A DNA stretch of 64,000 bases. Origin: Vannielia sp. (GTDB lineage Bacteria > Pseudomonadota > Alphaproteobacteria > Rhodobacterales > Rhodobacteraceae). Where the stretch lies: contig NZ_JARGND010000001.1 in NCBI RefSeq assembly GCF_029212645.1, forward strand, positions 81,723 through 145,722, in the 5' to 3' direction. Positions 33,762 through 42,065 of the stretch are shown here, piece after piece. The notes under the pieces were generated by a model that saw nothing but the letters and a program-made list of their open reading frames with translations, made no database searches and was not told the DNA's origin. Positions within the stretch are counted from its first letter, which is position 1; each line of letters opens with the position of its first letter. The position numbers and the translations under genes are program-made.

Positions 33762-36374
33762 ATGTCTGCAAAGGAAAACAACGCCCTCAGCGAGGCCGAG
33801 CTACAAGAGCTTGTTGCCGCGTCTGACAGTGGCGCGCGCTCGGTGCCCGGCACGCTTGGTATGTTCATCGCTGCTGTTGCTCTGATCTGGTCGATCTTTC
33901 AGGTGCTGCTGGCCTCTCCATGGTCGCCCTACATCCTGCCCGGCGACATGATCAACAATGACCGCCTGATCCACCTCGCCTTTGCGATTTTCCTTTCCGC
34001 CATGGCCTACCCTCTTTTCAAACGGGCGCCCAAAACATCGGTGCCCTGGTATGACTGGGTGCTCGGGGTCGGCGGTGCCGCCCTGGCGATGTATGGCTAC
34101 TTCTTTTACGAAAAGATCGTTTCTAACGGTGGCCTCGCCGACCAGACAGATGCCTACGCCGCGCTCGCGGGCCTGATCCTGCTGTTCATCGCCGCCTACC
34201 GCACGCTTGGCCCTGTGATGGTGGCCCTGGCCTGCCTCTTCCTGCTCTATGTGTTCTTCGGCTCCTCCGAAGTTGTCCCCGACCAGATCCGCTGGGCCGG
34301 GGCGAGCTTGCGCAAGGCCATGTCGCATATGTGGATCACCTCTGAGGGCGTGTTTGGCATCGCACTTGGCGTATCCACCAAGTTTGTGTTCCTCTTCGTG
34401 CTGTTCGGCGCGCTGCTCGATAAGGCCGGCGCGGGTAACTACTTTATCAAGATGGCCTTTGGCGCCCTTGGCCACCTGCGTGGCGGCCCCGCCAAGGCCG
34501 CCGTGGTCGGCTCTGCCGCCACTGGCCTGATCTCCGGCTCCTCCATCGCCAACGTGGTCACAACCGGTACCTTCACCATCCCGCTGATGAAGCGCGTAGG
34601 CTTTTCTGCGGAAAAGGCCGGCTCTGTCGAGGTGGCTTCATCGGTCAACGGCCAGATCATGCCGCCGGTGATGGGCGCTGCCGCCTTCCTGATGGTTGAA
34701 TATGTGGGCATTTCCTACGTCGAGGTCATCACCCACGCCTTCCTGCCCGCGATCATCAGCTACATCGCGCTGGTCTACATCGTGCATCTGGAAGCCGTGA
34801 AAAACAAAATGCCGACCATCGGCAACAAGGTGGTGAACCTCTTCAACACCATCCTCGGCATGTTTGCCTTCTTCGCGGGCTTTGCGGTGCTCTGCTACGC
34901 CACCAAATACCCGGTGCAGCTTATCACCTCGATGCTCCCCGATGGTTCGGGGCTGGTGCTCGCGGCGCTGATCGGGGTGATCTACCTTGGGCTGCTCTAT
35001 CTTGCCTCAACCGTCGATGACCTTGAGCCTGATGATCCCAACGCCGAAGTGGTCGAGCTGCCCGAGATCCCCAAGATCTACAAATCCGGCCTCTACTACC
35101 TGCTGCCGATCATCGTGCTGGTGTATTTCCTGATGATCGAGCGCAAGTCGCCGGGCCTCTCGGCGTTCTGGGCCACCTTCCTGCTGTTCTTCATCCTGCT
35201 CACTCAAAAGCCGCTCAAGGCCATGTTCCGTGGCGAAAGCGATGCTTCGAGCCGCTGGAAAGAGGGCGTGGTGGATTGGGCCGTTGGCATGATCGACGGC
35301 GCGCGCAACATGATCGGCATCGCGCTGGCCACCGCTACTGCGGGGATCATCGTGGGCACCGTCTCGCTCACCGGGATCGGGCAGGTGATGGCTGATTTCG
35401 TCGAGTTCCTCTCGGGCGGCAACCTCATCGCCATGCTGGTGCTGGTGGCAATCCTGTCACTGATCCTCGGTATGGGCCTGCCCACCACGGCCAACTACAT
35501 CGTCGTCAGCTCGCTGATGGTGGCTGTCGTGGTGGAGCTTGGCGCGCAATCGGGCCTCGTGGTGCCGCTGATCGCGGTTCACCTCTTCGTCTTCTACTTC
35601 GGCATCATGGCCGATGTAACGCCCCCTGTGGGCCTCGCCTCCTTTGCGGCGGCGGCGGTTTCGGGCGGCGACGCGATCAAAACCGGCTTCACTGCGTTCT
35701 TCTACAGCCTGCGCACCGTGGCCCTGCCCTTTGTCTTCATCTTCAACACCGATCTGCTATTGATTGATGTGACATGGCTGCAAGGCATCATCGTCTTCAT
35801 TGTGGCGACCATCGGTATCCTCGTGTTTACCGCTGCCACCATGAACTTCTTCTTCGTCAAGAACCGCATCTGGGAAACGGTGGCCCTGCTCGCTATCGCC
35901 TTCGCCCTGTTCCGGCCCGGCTTCTTCATGGATATGATCCAGCCGCCGTTCCGTGACATGGCGCCAGCGCAGTTCGAACAGGCCGTCGCCGAGGCCACAC
36001 CGGGGGACTCGCTCCGCGTGATCGTCTCTGGCCCGGACTTCGATACCAGTGAGGTAAAAGAAACCACGCTGGTCGTCGCGGTGCCCGAAGGGGCCGATGC
36101 TGCCGCGCGGCTTGATGCGATGGGCTTCATCCTCCTCCCCGAGGGCGAGGTGATGAAACTGGACGAGCCGGGCTTTGGCTCCCCCATTGGTGACGATCTG
36201 TCGAGCTTTGATTTCTACGGCGATGCGCCGGTGGCGGTCACCGCGCTCAAGGCCCCGGTCCACGGGCTGCCCAAGGAGCTGATCTTCATCCCCGCGCTGC
36301 TGCTGCTCGGCCTGATCGCCTTCCTGCAAATGCGCCGCAAAGAACCCGAAGTCGAAGAAGGAGTTCCGGCATGA
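33762..36374 (+). CDS. TRAP transporter fused permease (4TM/12TM) with C-terminal domain
   Basis: 870-residue fusion of small (DctQ-like) and large (DctM-like) TRAP permease subunits. The first 170 residues hold about four membrane segments. The large subunit follows with the family stretch AAVVGSAATGLISGSSIANV (about residue 250), and ILGMGLPTTANYIVVSSLMV near 575. A soluble DUF3394-like domain (about 735-840) precedes a final membrane helix. ATG 33762 is chosen from GGGGAAA; a GTG 12 bases earlier is possible. Stop overlaps the Usp gene start (ATGA). Confidence 0.94.
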   Translation: MSAKENNALSEAELQELVAASDSGARSVPGTLGMFIAAVALIWSIFQVLLASPWSPYILPGDMINNDRLIHLAFAIFLSAMAYPLFKRAPKTSVPWYDWVLGVGGAALAMYGYFFYEKIVSNGGLADQTDAYAALAGLILLFIAAYRTLGPVMVALACLFLLYVFFGSSEVVPDQIRWAGASLRKAMSHMWITSEGVFGIALGVSTKFVFLFVLFGALLDKAGAGNYFIKMAFGALGHLRGGPAKAAVVGSAATGLISGSSIANVVTTGTFTIPLMKRVGFSAEKAGSVEVASSVNGQIMPPVMGAAAFLMVEYVGISYVEVITHAFLPAIISYIALVYIVHLEAVKNKMPTIGNKVVNLFNTILGMFAFFAGFAVLCYATKYPVQLITSMLPDGSGLVLAALIGVIYLGLLYLASTVDDLEPDDPNAEVVELPEIPKIYKSGLYYLLPIIVLVYFLMIERKSPGLSAFWATFLLFFILLTQKPLKAMFRGESDASSRWKEGVVDWAVGMIDGARNMIGIALATATAGIIVGTVSLTGIGQVMADFVEFLSGGNLIAMLVLVAILSLILGMGLPTTANYIVVSSLMVAVVVELGAQSGLVVPLIAVHLFVFYFGIMADVTPPVGLASFAAAAVSGGDAIKTGFTAFFYSLRTVALPFVFIFNTDLLLIDVTWLQGIIVFIVATIGILVFTAATMNFFFVKNRIWETVALLAIAFALFRPGFFMDMIQPPFRDMAPAQFEQAVAEATPGDSLRVIVSGPDFDTSEVKETTLVVAVPEGADAAARLDAMGFILLPEGEVMKLDEPGFGSPIGDDLSSFDFYGDAPVAVTALKAPVHGLPKELIFIPALLLLGLIAFLQMRRKEPEVEEGVPA

Positions 36375-36802
36375 TCAAAAACGTCCTCTGCGCCGTTGAT
36401 ATCGCCAACCCGAAAGCCGAGACAAAGGTGCTGGAACGCGCCTACAAGCTCGCCGAGATGGAAGGCGCCCAGCTTGATGTGATCACCGTCATCCCTGATT
36501 ATGGCATGTCCGTGGTTGGCGGCTATTTCGGCAGCGATCACACTGCAAAGGCCAAGGCCAAGGCGGGGGAGCTGCTCAAAACACTCGTCGCCCAAACCCT
36601 TGGTGCCGAGGTCAACGGCAAGATCCGCCATGTGATCGGGGTGGGCAACGCCTACCACGAAATCCTGGAAACCGCCGAAAAGGCCGGGGCTGACCTGATC
36701 GTTCTGGGCGCCCACACGCCCGACATAAAAGACTACCTCCTCGGCCCCAACGCCGCCCGCGTTGTGCGCCACTCCACATGCTCGGTCTACGTCGTCCGCT
36801 AA
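36371..36802 (+). CDS. Universal stress protein, UspA family
   Basis: 143 residues. Starts MIKNVLCAVDIANPKAETKV and ends with the UspA ATP-binding signature as DLIVLGAHTPDIKDYLLGPN and AARVVRHSTCSVYVVR, close to the ATP-binding G-2x-G-9x-G(S/T) layout. It overlaps the TRAP permease gene by four bases. Usp proteins are often encoded with TRAP permeases and TeaD, the ectoine-TRAP Usp, is a known regulator of transport; a similar role here is likely but inferred. Confidence 0.92.
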   Translation: MIKNVLCAVDIANPKAETKVLERAYKLAEMEGAQLDVITVIPDYGMSVVGGYFGSDHTAKAKAKAGELLKTLVAQTLGAEVNGKIRHVIGVGNAYHEILETAEKAGADLIVLGAHTPDIKDYLLGPNAARVVRHSTCSVYVVR

Positions 36803-37201
36803 AGACGCGCCAAGCCCTCCCTCCCCCGCCTCAAGAGCAATCCCGGCGGGGGGGCACACTCACCCATCGGCACAGAAGTTTCTGAATCCGGCGGCTCCAT
36901 GGCCTTCCGTTATCGGCTCCCGATCGCGTGGCTCCCTGCCATCGTAGCGATCAACGGGCGCGGTATCGCCTGAAATTGCTTCACTTTTTTCACACGGCAG
37001 AACAACCACACCAATCTGCCCCGGCCCTCCACTTCATCGAGCGAGCCTGATGAGCTGTGTGTTCCGGTACCATCGGGAAAGAGCCGCAATGCGCCAAAGT
37101 CATAGCGCCCCAGTCAAAAGGCGTTTGGGAGTGAAAACCGGCAGAAACGACCATGGCTGGAAGGGGGTTCAATCGTGATTACTCACGAAATGAAACTTCA
37201 G
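36803..37201. other. 399-bp intergenic region between the TRAP operon and tRNA-Lys 1
   Basis: No gene supported. It starts with a perfect 8-bp GC hairpin (CCCCCGCC 36823-36830, GGCGGGGG 36845-36852), a possible terminator without U-run for the TRAP operon. The rest has no recognised motif; it forms the left edge of the polysaccharide locus. Confidence 0.5.
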
Positions 37202-37277
37202 TGGTGAGCCGTGCTGGGTTCGAACCAGCGACCCACTGATTAAAAGTCAGTTGCTCTACCAACTGAGCTAACGGCCC
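37202..37277 (-). tRNA. tRNA-Lys (anticodon UUU), copy 1
   Basis: 76 nt including an encoded CCA. Acceptor stem GGGCCGT/ACGGCTC, D-arm AGCTCAGTTGGTAGAGC, anticodon loop CTTTTAA, T-arm GCTGG-TTCGAAC-CCAGC. A second tRNA-Lys(UUU) at 58146-58221 is nearly identical; it differs by a compensated pair in the T-stem and one variable-loop base. The two flank the polysaccharide locus in the same orientation. Confidence 0.96.
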
Positions 37278-37291
37278 ACTCTGAGGCCCGC

Positions 37292-37320
37292 TCTCTAGGC
37301 AATCACCTGCGGAGGGTCAA
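37292..37320 (-). promoter_or_regulatory. Promoter of tRNA-Lys copy 1
   Basis: Minus strand -35 TTGACC (37315-37320), 17-bp spacer, -10 TAGAGA (37292-37297), followed 14 bp later by the tRNA 5' end. The same layout, including GATTGCC before the -10, is present at tRNA-Lys copy 2. Confidence 0.65.
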
Positions 37321-37421
37321 GCGGGAATCTTTGCCAGCGCACCATCTCCCCGCCCGCTCCGCCGGTTTTGCGCCACAGAAAGCCGCTCATCGTATTGGCG
37401 CTCATCTTCAATCCGGGCCGA

Positions 37422-39581
37422 TCACTTCTGGTAGTACGTTGCACCATATGCACCATAGGCACCGTATTTTCCGCCGTAGCCGTAATCATGCATCCGCCGG
37501 AAGTTGATCTGCGTCAGTGCCATCCCGATCCCGCCAATCCCGGCCTGGCGGAACAGCCGCAATCCTTCCTGCACCTGATCCATCGAGGTGCTGTCCCAGC
37601 GCACAACAAACAGCACGGCATCCGCAACCCTGGCGGCGATTCGCGCATCAGGCACCACAAGCACCGGCGCCGTATCAATGATCACCACATCATACGTGCC
37701 GCGCAGCCGCTCGATGAAGCTCGAAAACCCATCCGAGGCAAAGGCATCAGCAGCGTTCACCTCATGCTGATCCCCCACGATGATGTCGATATTCAGATCA
37801 TCGCTGTGGTAAGTCGCGTCTTCCAGATCCGCCTCACCCGCCAAAACCGCGCTAAGCCCGGTTTTCGGCAAATCATCAAAGAACTTGAGAAGCGAGCGCC
37901 GCCGCACGTCACCTTCTACCAGCACCACCCGTTTGCCCAATGCCGCAAAGTTCTGTGCCAGCGTGAGCGACAGGGTTGTCTTGCCATCGCCAGGGACCGC
38001 CGAGGTGCACAGGATCACCTGTGGCGCAGCCGCCTCACCATTCGCCAACATGAGAGAGGTTCGCAGGTTTCGCAGCGCTTCAGCGTAGGCCGATGAGGGA
38101 TTCGCCTGAATATGTTGCAGCATTTTCAGGCGGCTCCGGCCCGGAACAGCGGGCAATTGCCCCAACACCGGCAGGCCAGTCATCCGCTCAAGGTCAGTCG
38201 CCAGCCGGAATGTCCGGTTGCGGGCTTCGCGCAACAACACCAACGCCGTTCCCAGCAACAGCCCAAACAAGCCCGCGGCAAGCATGATCATGCTGCGCTT
38301 GGGCGAGGTCGCAACCCCCGAAACCACCGCCCGCGAGATGATTGAGCTATCGGCCTGCTGAATACCCTGCTGCGCCGAAGTTTCCTTCATCCGCGCCAGA
38401 AAGTACTCATATAGCGCGCGCGTTGCTTCGGCTTCGCGCGTTAACTGCTGCAATTGGATCAGGTCGGCATTCTGCGCCGCGATCCTGTCCTGTTGCACCT
38501 CGCGTGAGTTGCGCAGCGCCTCAAGCTGGTTTTCACGGCGAAGCTGATCAACGCGCTTGGCCGTGAGCAATGCCTCGAACCGCGCATTGAAACTTTGCTC
38601 AGCCGCCGCATCGCCAGCGTTGATCCGCGCCAAGAGATGGGTGAGCGTTGGGTCCTGTGCCATCTCCGCCTTTTGGGCAGCGGTGGTCGCCTGCTCCATC
38701 GCCGCCACCTGCTTTGAGCCTGCCTCGGCGTTTGCCGCGACGCTTTCCACCCGATCACGCAGATCCTTTAACTGGCGCTCAAGCGCCTGAAGCGTTTCAA
38801 CCGATACAAGGTTGGTCCCGGTGTTGAACGCCGAAAGCCGCGCCTCGGCGGCCTCCAGATCCCCGCGCAAAACCGCGACCTGCTCCGATAGCCAAACCGT
38901 TGCCTGCTTGGTTGCCTCGAATTTGGTTTCCAGTTGGCTCAGGATATAGAGTTCGGCAATCGTGTCAGTGATCCGGGCCGATTTTTCGGGATCGGTGGTT
39001 GAGGCGGCAATGCGAAACACCACGCTGCTTGGCACGGCCCGCACCGTCACCTTCTGGCTCAGTATCCTTACGGCATTGTCCCGGGCTCGGCGCGCGCGCA
39101 TCTCTTCGGTGGCCGAGGTGGCATTCTCGTCCTCGCCCAGCAGCAGGTTGCGCACCGCACCACGCACAATATCAAGGCTGGTCGGCTCGCGCAGCCGCGG
39201 GTTGAACTCGGGGTCGTCCACAAGGTTCAGCTTTTCCACGACCCGCTGCATGAGGCCCCGCGAGGTGAGCACCTGCATCTCCGAGTTCACCTGATTGGTG
39301 TCAGAGGTCAGCCCACCGATGACCTGGTCAATATCCAGAACCGTCTGTTCCTGCGTGTTCAGCTTGAGAACCGTGTCAGCCTCGTACATCGAGGTCGCGC
39401 CAAAGTAGGCATAGTAAACGCCGGGAATAACGCACAGTACCGCGACCAGCGCGATCAGCAGTTTGCCCCGCCAGATCGTCCGAAACGCATCACCAACTTT
39501 AAGGTAATCTTCGCCACTCTGCCCGTCACCGCCAGCGGTGCCCTGCAATGTACCACGGGAGAAGTTAACGTCCTGCTGCAA
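37422..39581 (-). CDS. Polysaccharide co-polymerase with tyrosine autokinase domain (Wzc/ExoP-like)
   Basis: 719 residues. The Wzz-type chain-length domain has membrane segments at about 40-60 and 445-465 and a long periplasmic coiled coil between. The cytoplasmic BY-kinase domain has Walker A CTSAVPGDGKTTLSLTLAQN (about residue 530), Walker A' YDVVIIDTAPVLVVPDARIA, and a tyrosine-rich tail (MHDYGYGGKYGAYGAYGATY). It controls polymer length and export of a Wzx/Wzy polysaccharide. Start is TTG 39581 with GGGG seven bases upstream. A copy of the locus-wide TGCA palindrome lies 16 bp upstream of the start. No Wzb-type phosphatase gene is seen. Confidence 0.93.
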   Translation of the reverse strand: MQQDVNFSRGTLQGTAGGDGQSGEDYLKVGDAFRTIWRGKLLIALVAVLCVIPGVYYAYFGATSMYEADTVLKLNTQEQTVLDIDQVIGGLTSDTNQVNSEMQVLTSRGLMQRVVEKLNLVDDPEFNPRLREPTSLDIVRGAVRNLLLGEDENATSATEEMRARRARDNAVRILSQKVTVRAVPSSVVFRIAASTTDPEKSARITDTIAELYILSQLETKFEATKQATVWLSEQVAVLRGDLEAAEARLSAFNTGTNLVSVETLQALERQLKDLRDRVESVAANAEAGSKQVAAMEQATTAAQKAEMAQDPTLTHLLARINAGDAAAEQSFNARFEALLTAKRVDQLRRENQLEALRNSREVQQDRIAAQNADLIQLQQLTREAEATRALYEYFLARMKETSAQQGIQQADSSIISRAVVSGVATSPKRSMIMLAAGLFGLLLGTALVLLREARNRTFRLATDLERMTGLPVLGQLPAVPGRSRLKMLQHIQANPSSAYAEALRNLRTSLMLANGEAAAPQVILCTSAVPGDGKTTLSLTLAQNFAALGKRVVLVEGDVRRRSLLKFFDDLPKTGLSAVLAGEADLEDATYHSDDLNIDIIVGDQHEVNAADAFASDGFSSFIERLRGTYDVVIIDTAPVLVVPDARIAARVADAVLFVVRWDSTSMDQVQEGLRLFRQAGIGGIGMALTQINFRRMHDYGYGGKYGAYGAYGATYYQK

Positions 39582-39596
39582 TCTGATGCCCCACTA

Positions 39597-39615
39597 TTTT
39601 CTGCACCTGCAAAAA
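39597..39615. promoter_or_regulatory. Locus-wide palindrome, copy A (TTTTCTGCACCTGCAAAAA)
   Basis: 19-bp near-palindrome 16 bp upstream of the wzc-type start. It matches copy C (47024-47042, opposite strand) at 18 of 19 positions and copy B at 16 of 19. Likely operator of an unknown dimeric regulator. Confidence 0.6.
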
Positions 39616-39780
39616 TCCTGTTTGGCTGTAAATTGCCGTCACACCCTCCCCATTTCCCACATTCCGCCCAATCCTGCCATGAAAATCGACAAAAACACTC
39701 GTCCCAGTGCAAAGATGCGCCAGTTGCGTCTCCTCAACGCCGTTGGCAATCGCCAATTCACCATCGTGGGTCGTAGCGCT

Positions 39781-39799
39781 TTCGCTGCACGTGCAAAAA
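39781..39799. promoter_or_regulatory. Locus-wide palindrome, copy B (TTCGCTGCACGTGCAAAAA)
   Basis: Contains the perfect core TGCACGTGCA. It lies 35 bp before the start of the small glycine-rich secreted protein gene, in the divergent space shared with the wzc-type gene and copy A. Confidence 0.55.
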
Positions 39800-39833
39800 T
39801 GCTACGCAAGGAACAGATCAAATGGAGACCATC

Positions 39834-40091
39834 ATGCGCCTGAACAGGATTTCAATCGCTTTCGCCCTTTCGGTTGTTGCATCAGCCGCTGTCGCTCAAA
39901 ACGCTGCTCCAGTCGATTGCACCAATCCCGCAAACCGTGCCCAAGCCCAGTGTGCTGCCTCCAACCTTCCCGTTCCCGGATTGGCCACGAACGCCGCACC
40001 GCTACTCTTGGTGCCGCTAGGCCTGCTGGTCGCTGCTGGCGCGGGTGGTGGTGGCGGCGGCGGCTCTGCCAACAGCACCTTCGGTAACTAA
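39834..40091 (+). CDS. Small secreted glycine-rich protein of unknown function
   Basis: 85 residues from ATG 39834 (89 if ATG 39822 is used; both have Shine-Dalgarno sequences). A clear signal peptide (MRLNRISIAFALSVVASAAV, cleavage likely after AVA) is followed by a short cysteine-containing stretch (PVDCTNPANRAQAQCAAS). A second hydrophobic segment (APLLLVPLGLLVAAGA) and a poly-glycine run ending GGGSANSTFGN close the product. It has no recognisable domain. Divergent from the wzc-type gene and followed by a very strong hairpin, so it may be highly expressed. The tail recalls small surface or sorting-signal proteins of polysaccharide loci, but I do not recognise it. Confidence 0.65.
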   Translation: MRLNRISIAFALSVVASAAVAQNAAPVDCTNPANRAQAQCAASNLPVPGLATNAAPLLLVPLGLLVAAGAGGGGGGGSANSTFGN

Positions 40092-40144
40092 CTACAGCCA
40101 ACCCAGGGTTTGGCCCGGCTTGGGGCGCATCCTCTGGCTCGCAT

Positions 40145-40194
40145 TGAAACCCTGTCGGCCGCGCTCAGCAACGAGCGCGGCCGACAGCGTTTCA
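40145..40194. terminator. Very stable hairpin after the glycine-rich protein gene
   Basis: TGAAAC (40145-40150) plus CTGTCGGCCGCGCTC (40152-40166) pair with GAGCGCGGCCGACAG (40173-40187) plus GTTTCA (40189-40194), with one C-C mismatch and a 6-base loop: about 21 pairs. There is no U-run (AAAAAA follows), so it may stop transcription only partly or protect the upstream mRNA. Confidence 0.65.
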
Positions 40195-40235
40195 GGGCAA
40201 AAAATTCATATGCCACCCGCATTTTTTCCACAATC

Positions 40236-40251
40236 TTAAGTTGTTCTTAAC
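40236..40251 (+). promoter_or_regulatory. CtrA-type box upstream of the ClpP-fold periplasmic gene
   Basis: TTAA-GTTGTTC-TTAAC, an exact match to TTAA-N7-TTAAC, 87 bp before the ATG at 40338. Confidence 0.6.
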
Positions 40252-40337
40252 CAGCGATTGTCATGCTGTCTTCGCAAGCGTGGCCGCACCTCCGGTTCAC
40301 GCTGAACGAGGCGCAGCACAGAAAATGGTGGTGTATC

Positions 40338-40862
40338 ATGAAAATCGTTCCATTGGCCGGATTCCGGTCGCAATTTCGCTTGGCTGTTCGCAATACCTCA
40401 GTGGCACTTACGGCAGCCTTAACTCTTAGCCTCGCTGCCCCGCCCGAGGCCGCAAAGGCGGCGCCCTACGGCGCAACAATCATCGTTGGCAGCGATCAGG
40501 GCGGCTTTATCAGGGCGCGCCTGCGCGAGATCGACAGAATCCGCGCACGTCATCAGCGTGTCGAGATTCGGGGCCGCGTCTGCCTGTCATCCTGCACGAT
40601 GTATCTCGCCGTCGAAGATGTCTGCGTGTCGCCGCAAACCAGCTTTGGGTTTCATGCGCCGGGCATGGCGTTCGGCAGTTTGACGCCCGAACAGGCAGAT
40701 TACCTCTCGCGCCTCATTGCCTCCTACTATCCGCCGGTCTTGGCGGATTGGTATCTTGCCGAGGGTCGCAAAAAATCCAAGGGAATGTTCCGGGTGTCCG
40801 GGGCCAACCTCATCGCGCTTGGCGTTCCGGCCTGCGCAAGCCTGGCGTCCCGTTCGCGCTGA
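40338..40862 (+). CDS. Periplasmic ClpP/crotonase-fold protein
   Basis: 174 residues from ATG 40338; a basic N-terminus and hydrophobic segment (VALTAALTLSLAAPPEAAKA) form a signal peptide. The mature part has a ClpP/crotonase-like pattern: RIRARHQRVEIRGRVCLSSC, then TMYLAVEDVCVSPQTSFGFH, as in COG3904-type predicted periplasmic proteins. The Cys-Leu-Ser-Ser-Cys-Thr stretch sits where serine peptidase relatives have the nucleophile. Role in the polysaccharide locus unknown. Preceded by an exact CtrA-type box. Confidence 0.65.
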   Translation: MKIVPLAGFRSQFRLAVRNTSVALTAALTLSLAAPPEAAKAAPYGATIIVGSDQGGFIRARLREIDRIRARHQRVEIRGRVCLSSCTMYLAVEDVCVSPQTSFGFHAPGMAFGSLTPEQADYLSRLIASYYPPVLADWYLAEGRKKSKGMFRVSGANLIALGVPACASLASRSR

Positions 40863-41053
40863 TACTCCAAAAACCTGATGACACACCGCGCTGCTGCGAA
40901 ACCTTTCGCTGCGGCGCAGAATCCTTTTGTGCGGAAATACCCCAAGCGGGAGCATTTTTGGCGATTCGCACGCATTTCGAGAGACTCGCGTGGTTGCACC
41001 ATCTTTCACCGCAGCACCCGGTTAATTCAACGTCTAGTAAACGTTAGCGCGAA

Positions 41054-41069
41054 TTAACTATGCCTTAAC
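41054..41069 (+). promoter_or_regulatory. CtrA-type box upstream of the initiating sugar transferase gene
   Basis: TTAA-CTATGCC-TTAAC, exact CtrA consensus, 139 bp before the ATG at 41208. Confidence 0.6.
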
Positions 41070-41130
41070 TTTCATCAAATTGTGCTGGATTTGTCGTCAA
41101 ATCGTCCTTATCCCTACGTCAACGTCCGGA

Positions 41131-41149
41131 TGTGCTGCAAGTGCAATAT
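41131..41149. promoter_or_regulatory. Locus-wide palindrome, copy D (TGTGCTGCAAGTGCAATAT)
   Basis: Keeps the core CTGCA-nn-TGCAA of copies A-C but not the full T and A flanks. It lies 59 bp before the sugar transferase start. Confidence 0.45.
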
Positions 41150-41207
41150 GTTTATTGCATTCCATGTTACGCAAGTCGGGAAGCGTACTTGGAACGGGGG
41201 TGTCGTG

Positions 41208-41891
41208 ATGAAGTCAGCCATTTTTGAAGACCTTGGTGTTGCTGAAGCCGTCGCTTTCCCGCCCCGGCGTGCAAGCAAGGTTTACCGTCTCCTTGGCAAG
41301 CGGATCTTCGATGTCGTATTTGCCCTTCTCATCCTGCCACTGATCCTTCCGGTGCTGGCGGTCCTGTGGGCCCTCACCAGGCTAGATGGTGGGCCGGGCT
41401 TTTACACTCAAGTCCGCGTTGGCCAGGATGGCCGCAAGTTTAACTGTTTCAAGATCCGCTCCATGGTCATCAACGCGGATGCGGTGCTTCACGAGATGTG
41501 CGCGCGTGATCCCGCCATGGCGCATGAGTGGCACGTCCACCAGAAGCTCGACAATGATCCCCGGATCACGCGCGTTGGGGCCTTTGTGCGCGCCACCAGC
41601 CTTGATGAACTGCCTCAGGTTTTCAACATCCTGATGGGCGATATGAGCTTCGTCGGCCCCCGCCCTTTCACCGATGATCAGGAAACGCTCTATCGCAAGG
41701 GCGGCGGCAAGGCTTACTTCGCTTTGCGCCCGGGCATTACCGGCCTGTGGCAGGTTTTCGGTCGCAGCCAAACCACCTTCATGGACCGGGTCAATTATGA
41801 TGAGACGTATGAGCGGCAGCTTGGCTTCCTGTCAGACCTCTCGCTCATCTTGCGCACGGTTAGCGTGGTGCTGAACCGCACCGGGAAGTAA
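41208..41891 (+). CDS. Initiating sugar transferase (polyprenyl-phosphate glycosyl-1-phosphate transferase)
   Basis: 227-residue member of the WcaJ/ExoY/PglC family, which loads the first sugar-1-phosphate onto undecaprenyl phosphate. Landmarks: one membrane helix ([20 protein letters not shown], about residues 33-52), then [20 protein letters not shown], the basic KIRSM segment, [20 protein letters not shown], and [20 protein letters not shown]. Start ATG 41208; GTG three bases before is possible. First + strand gene after a long regulatory region with CtrA box and palindrome; likely opens a short operon with the acyltransferase and polymerase genes. Confidence 0.93.
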   Translation: MKSAIFEDLGVAEAVAFPPRRASKVYRLLGKRIFDVVFALLILPLILPVLAVLWALTRLDGGPGFYTQVRVGQDGRKFNCFKIRSMVINADAVLHEMCARDPAMAHEWHVHQKLDNDPRITRVGAFVRATSLDELPQVFNILMGDMSFVGPRPFTDDQETLYRKGGGKAYFALRPGITGLWQVFGRSQTTFMDRVNYDETYERQLGFLSDLSLILRTVSVVLNRTGK

Positions 41892-42065
41892 TCGCAAGCG
41901 CGCGCCCAGTCCGTGCCATGGCAGCCCTCCCAAAACCCTGTATGTTCGCAGCCGATCCCTAAAAACAGGCATAACCTTGGGCGTGCACCCTTTCCTCATC
42001 CCGCTTTTCATCCTGGCGCTTCATGTCGGCGGCGCTGGCTTGTCCTTGGCGCAGCGGGTGCCGCC

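Larger units (their letters stand above)
40863..41207. other. 345-bp regulatory region upstream of the sugar transferase gene
   Basis: No gene seen. Contains an AACGT/AACGTT partial repeat near 41027-41044, an exact CtrA-type box (41054-41069), copy D of the TGCA palindrome (41131-41149), and AT-rich sequence suited to a promoter. Confidence 0.55.

Noticed and set aside
36990-37172. Possible 60-codon gene between the TRAP operon and tRNA-Lys 1
   Set aside because: No ribosome site, no recognisable motif and atypical composition; not supported.
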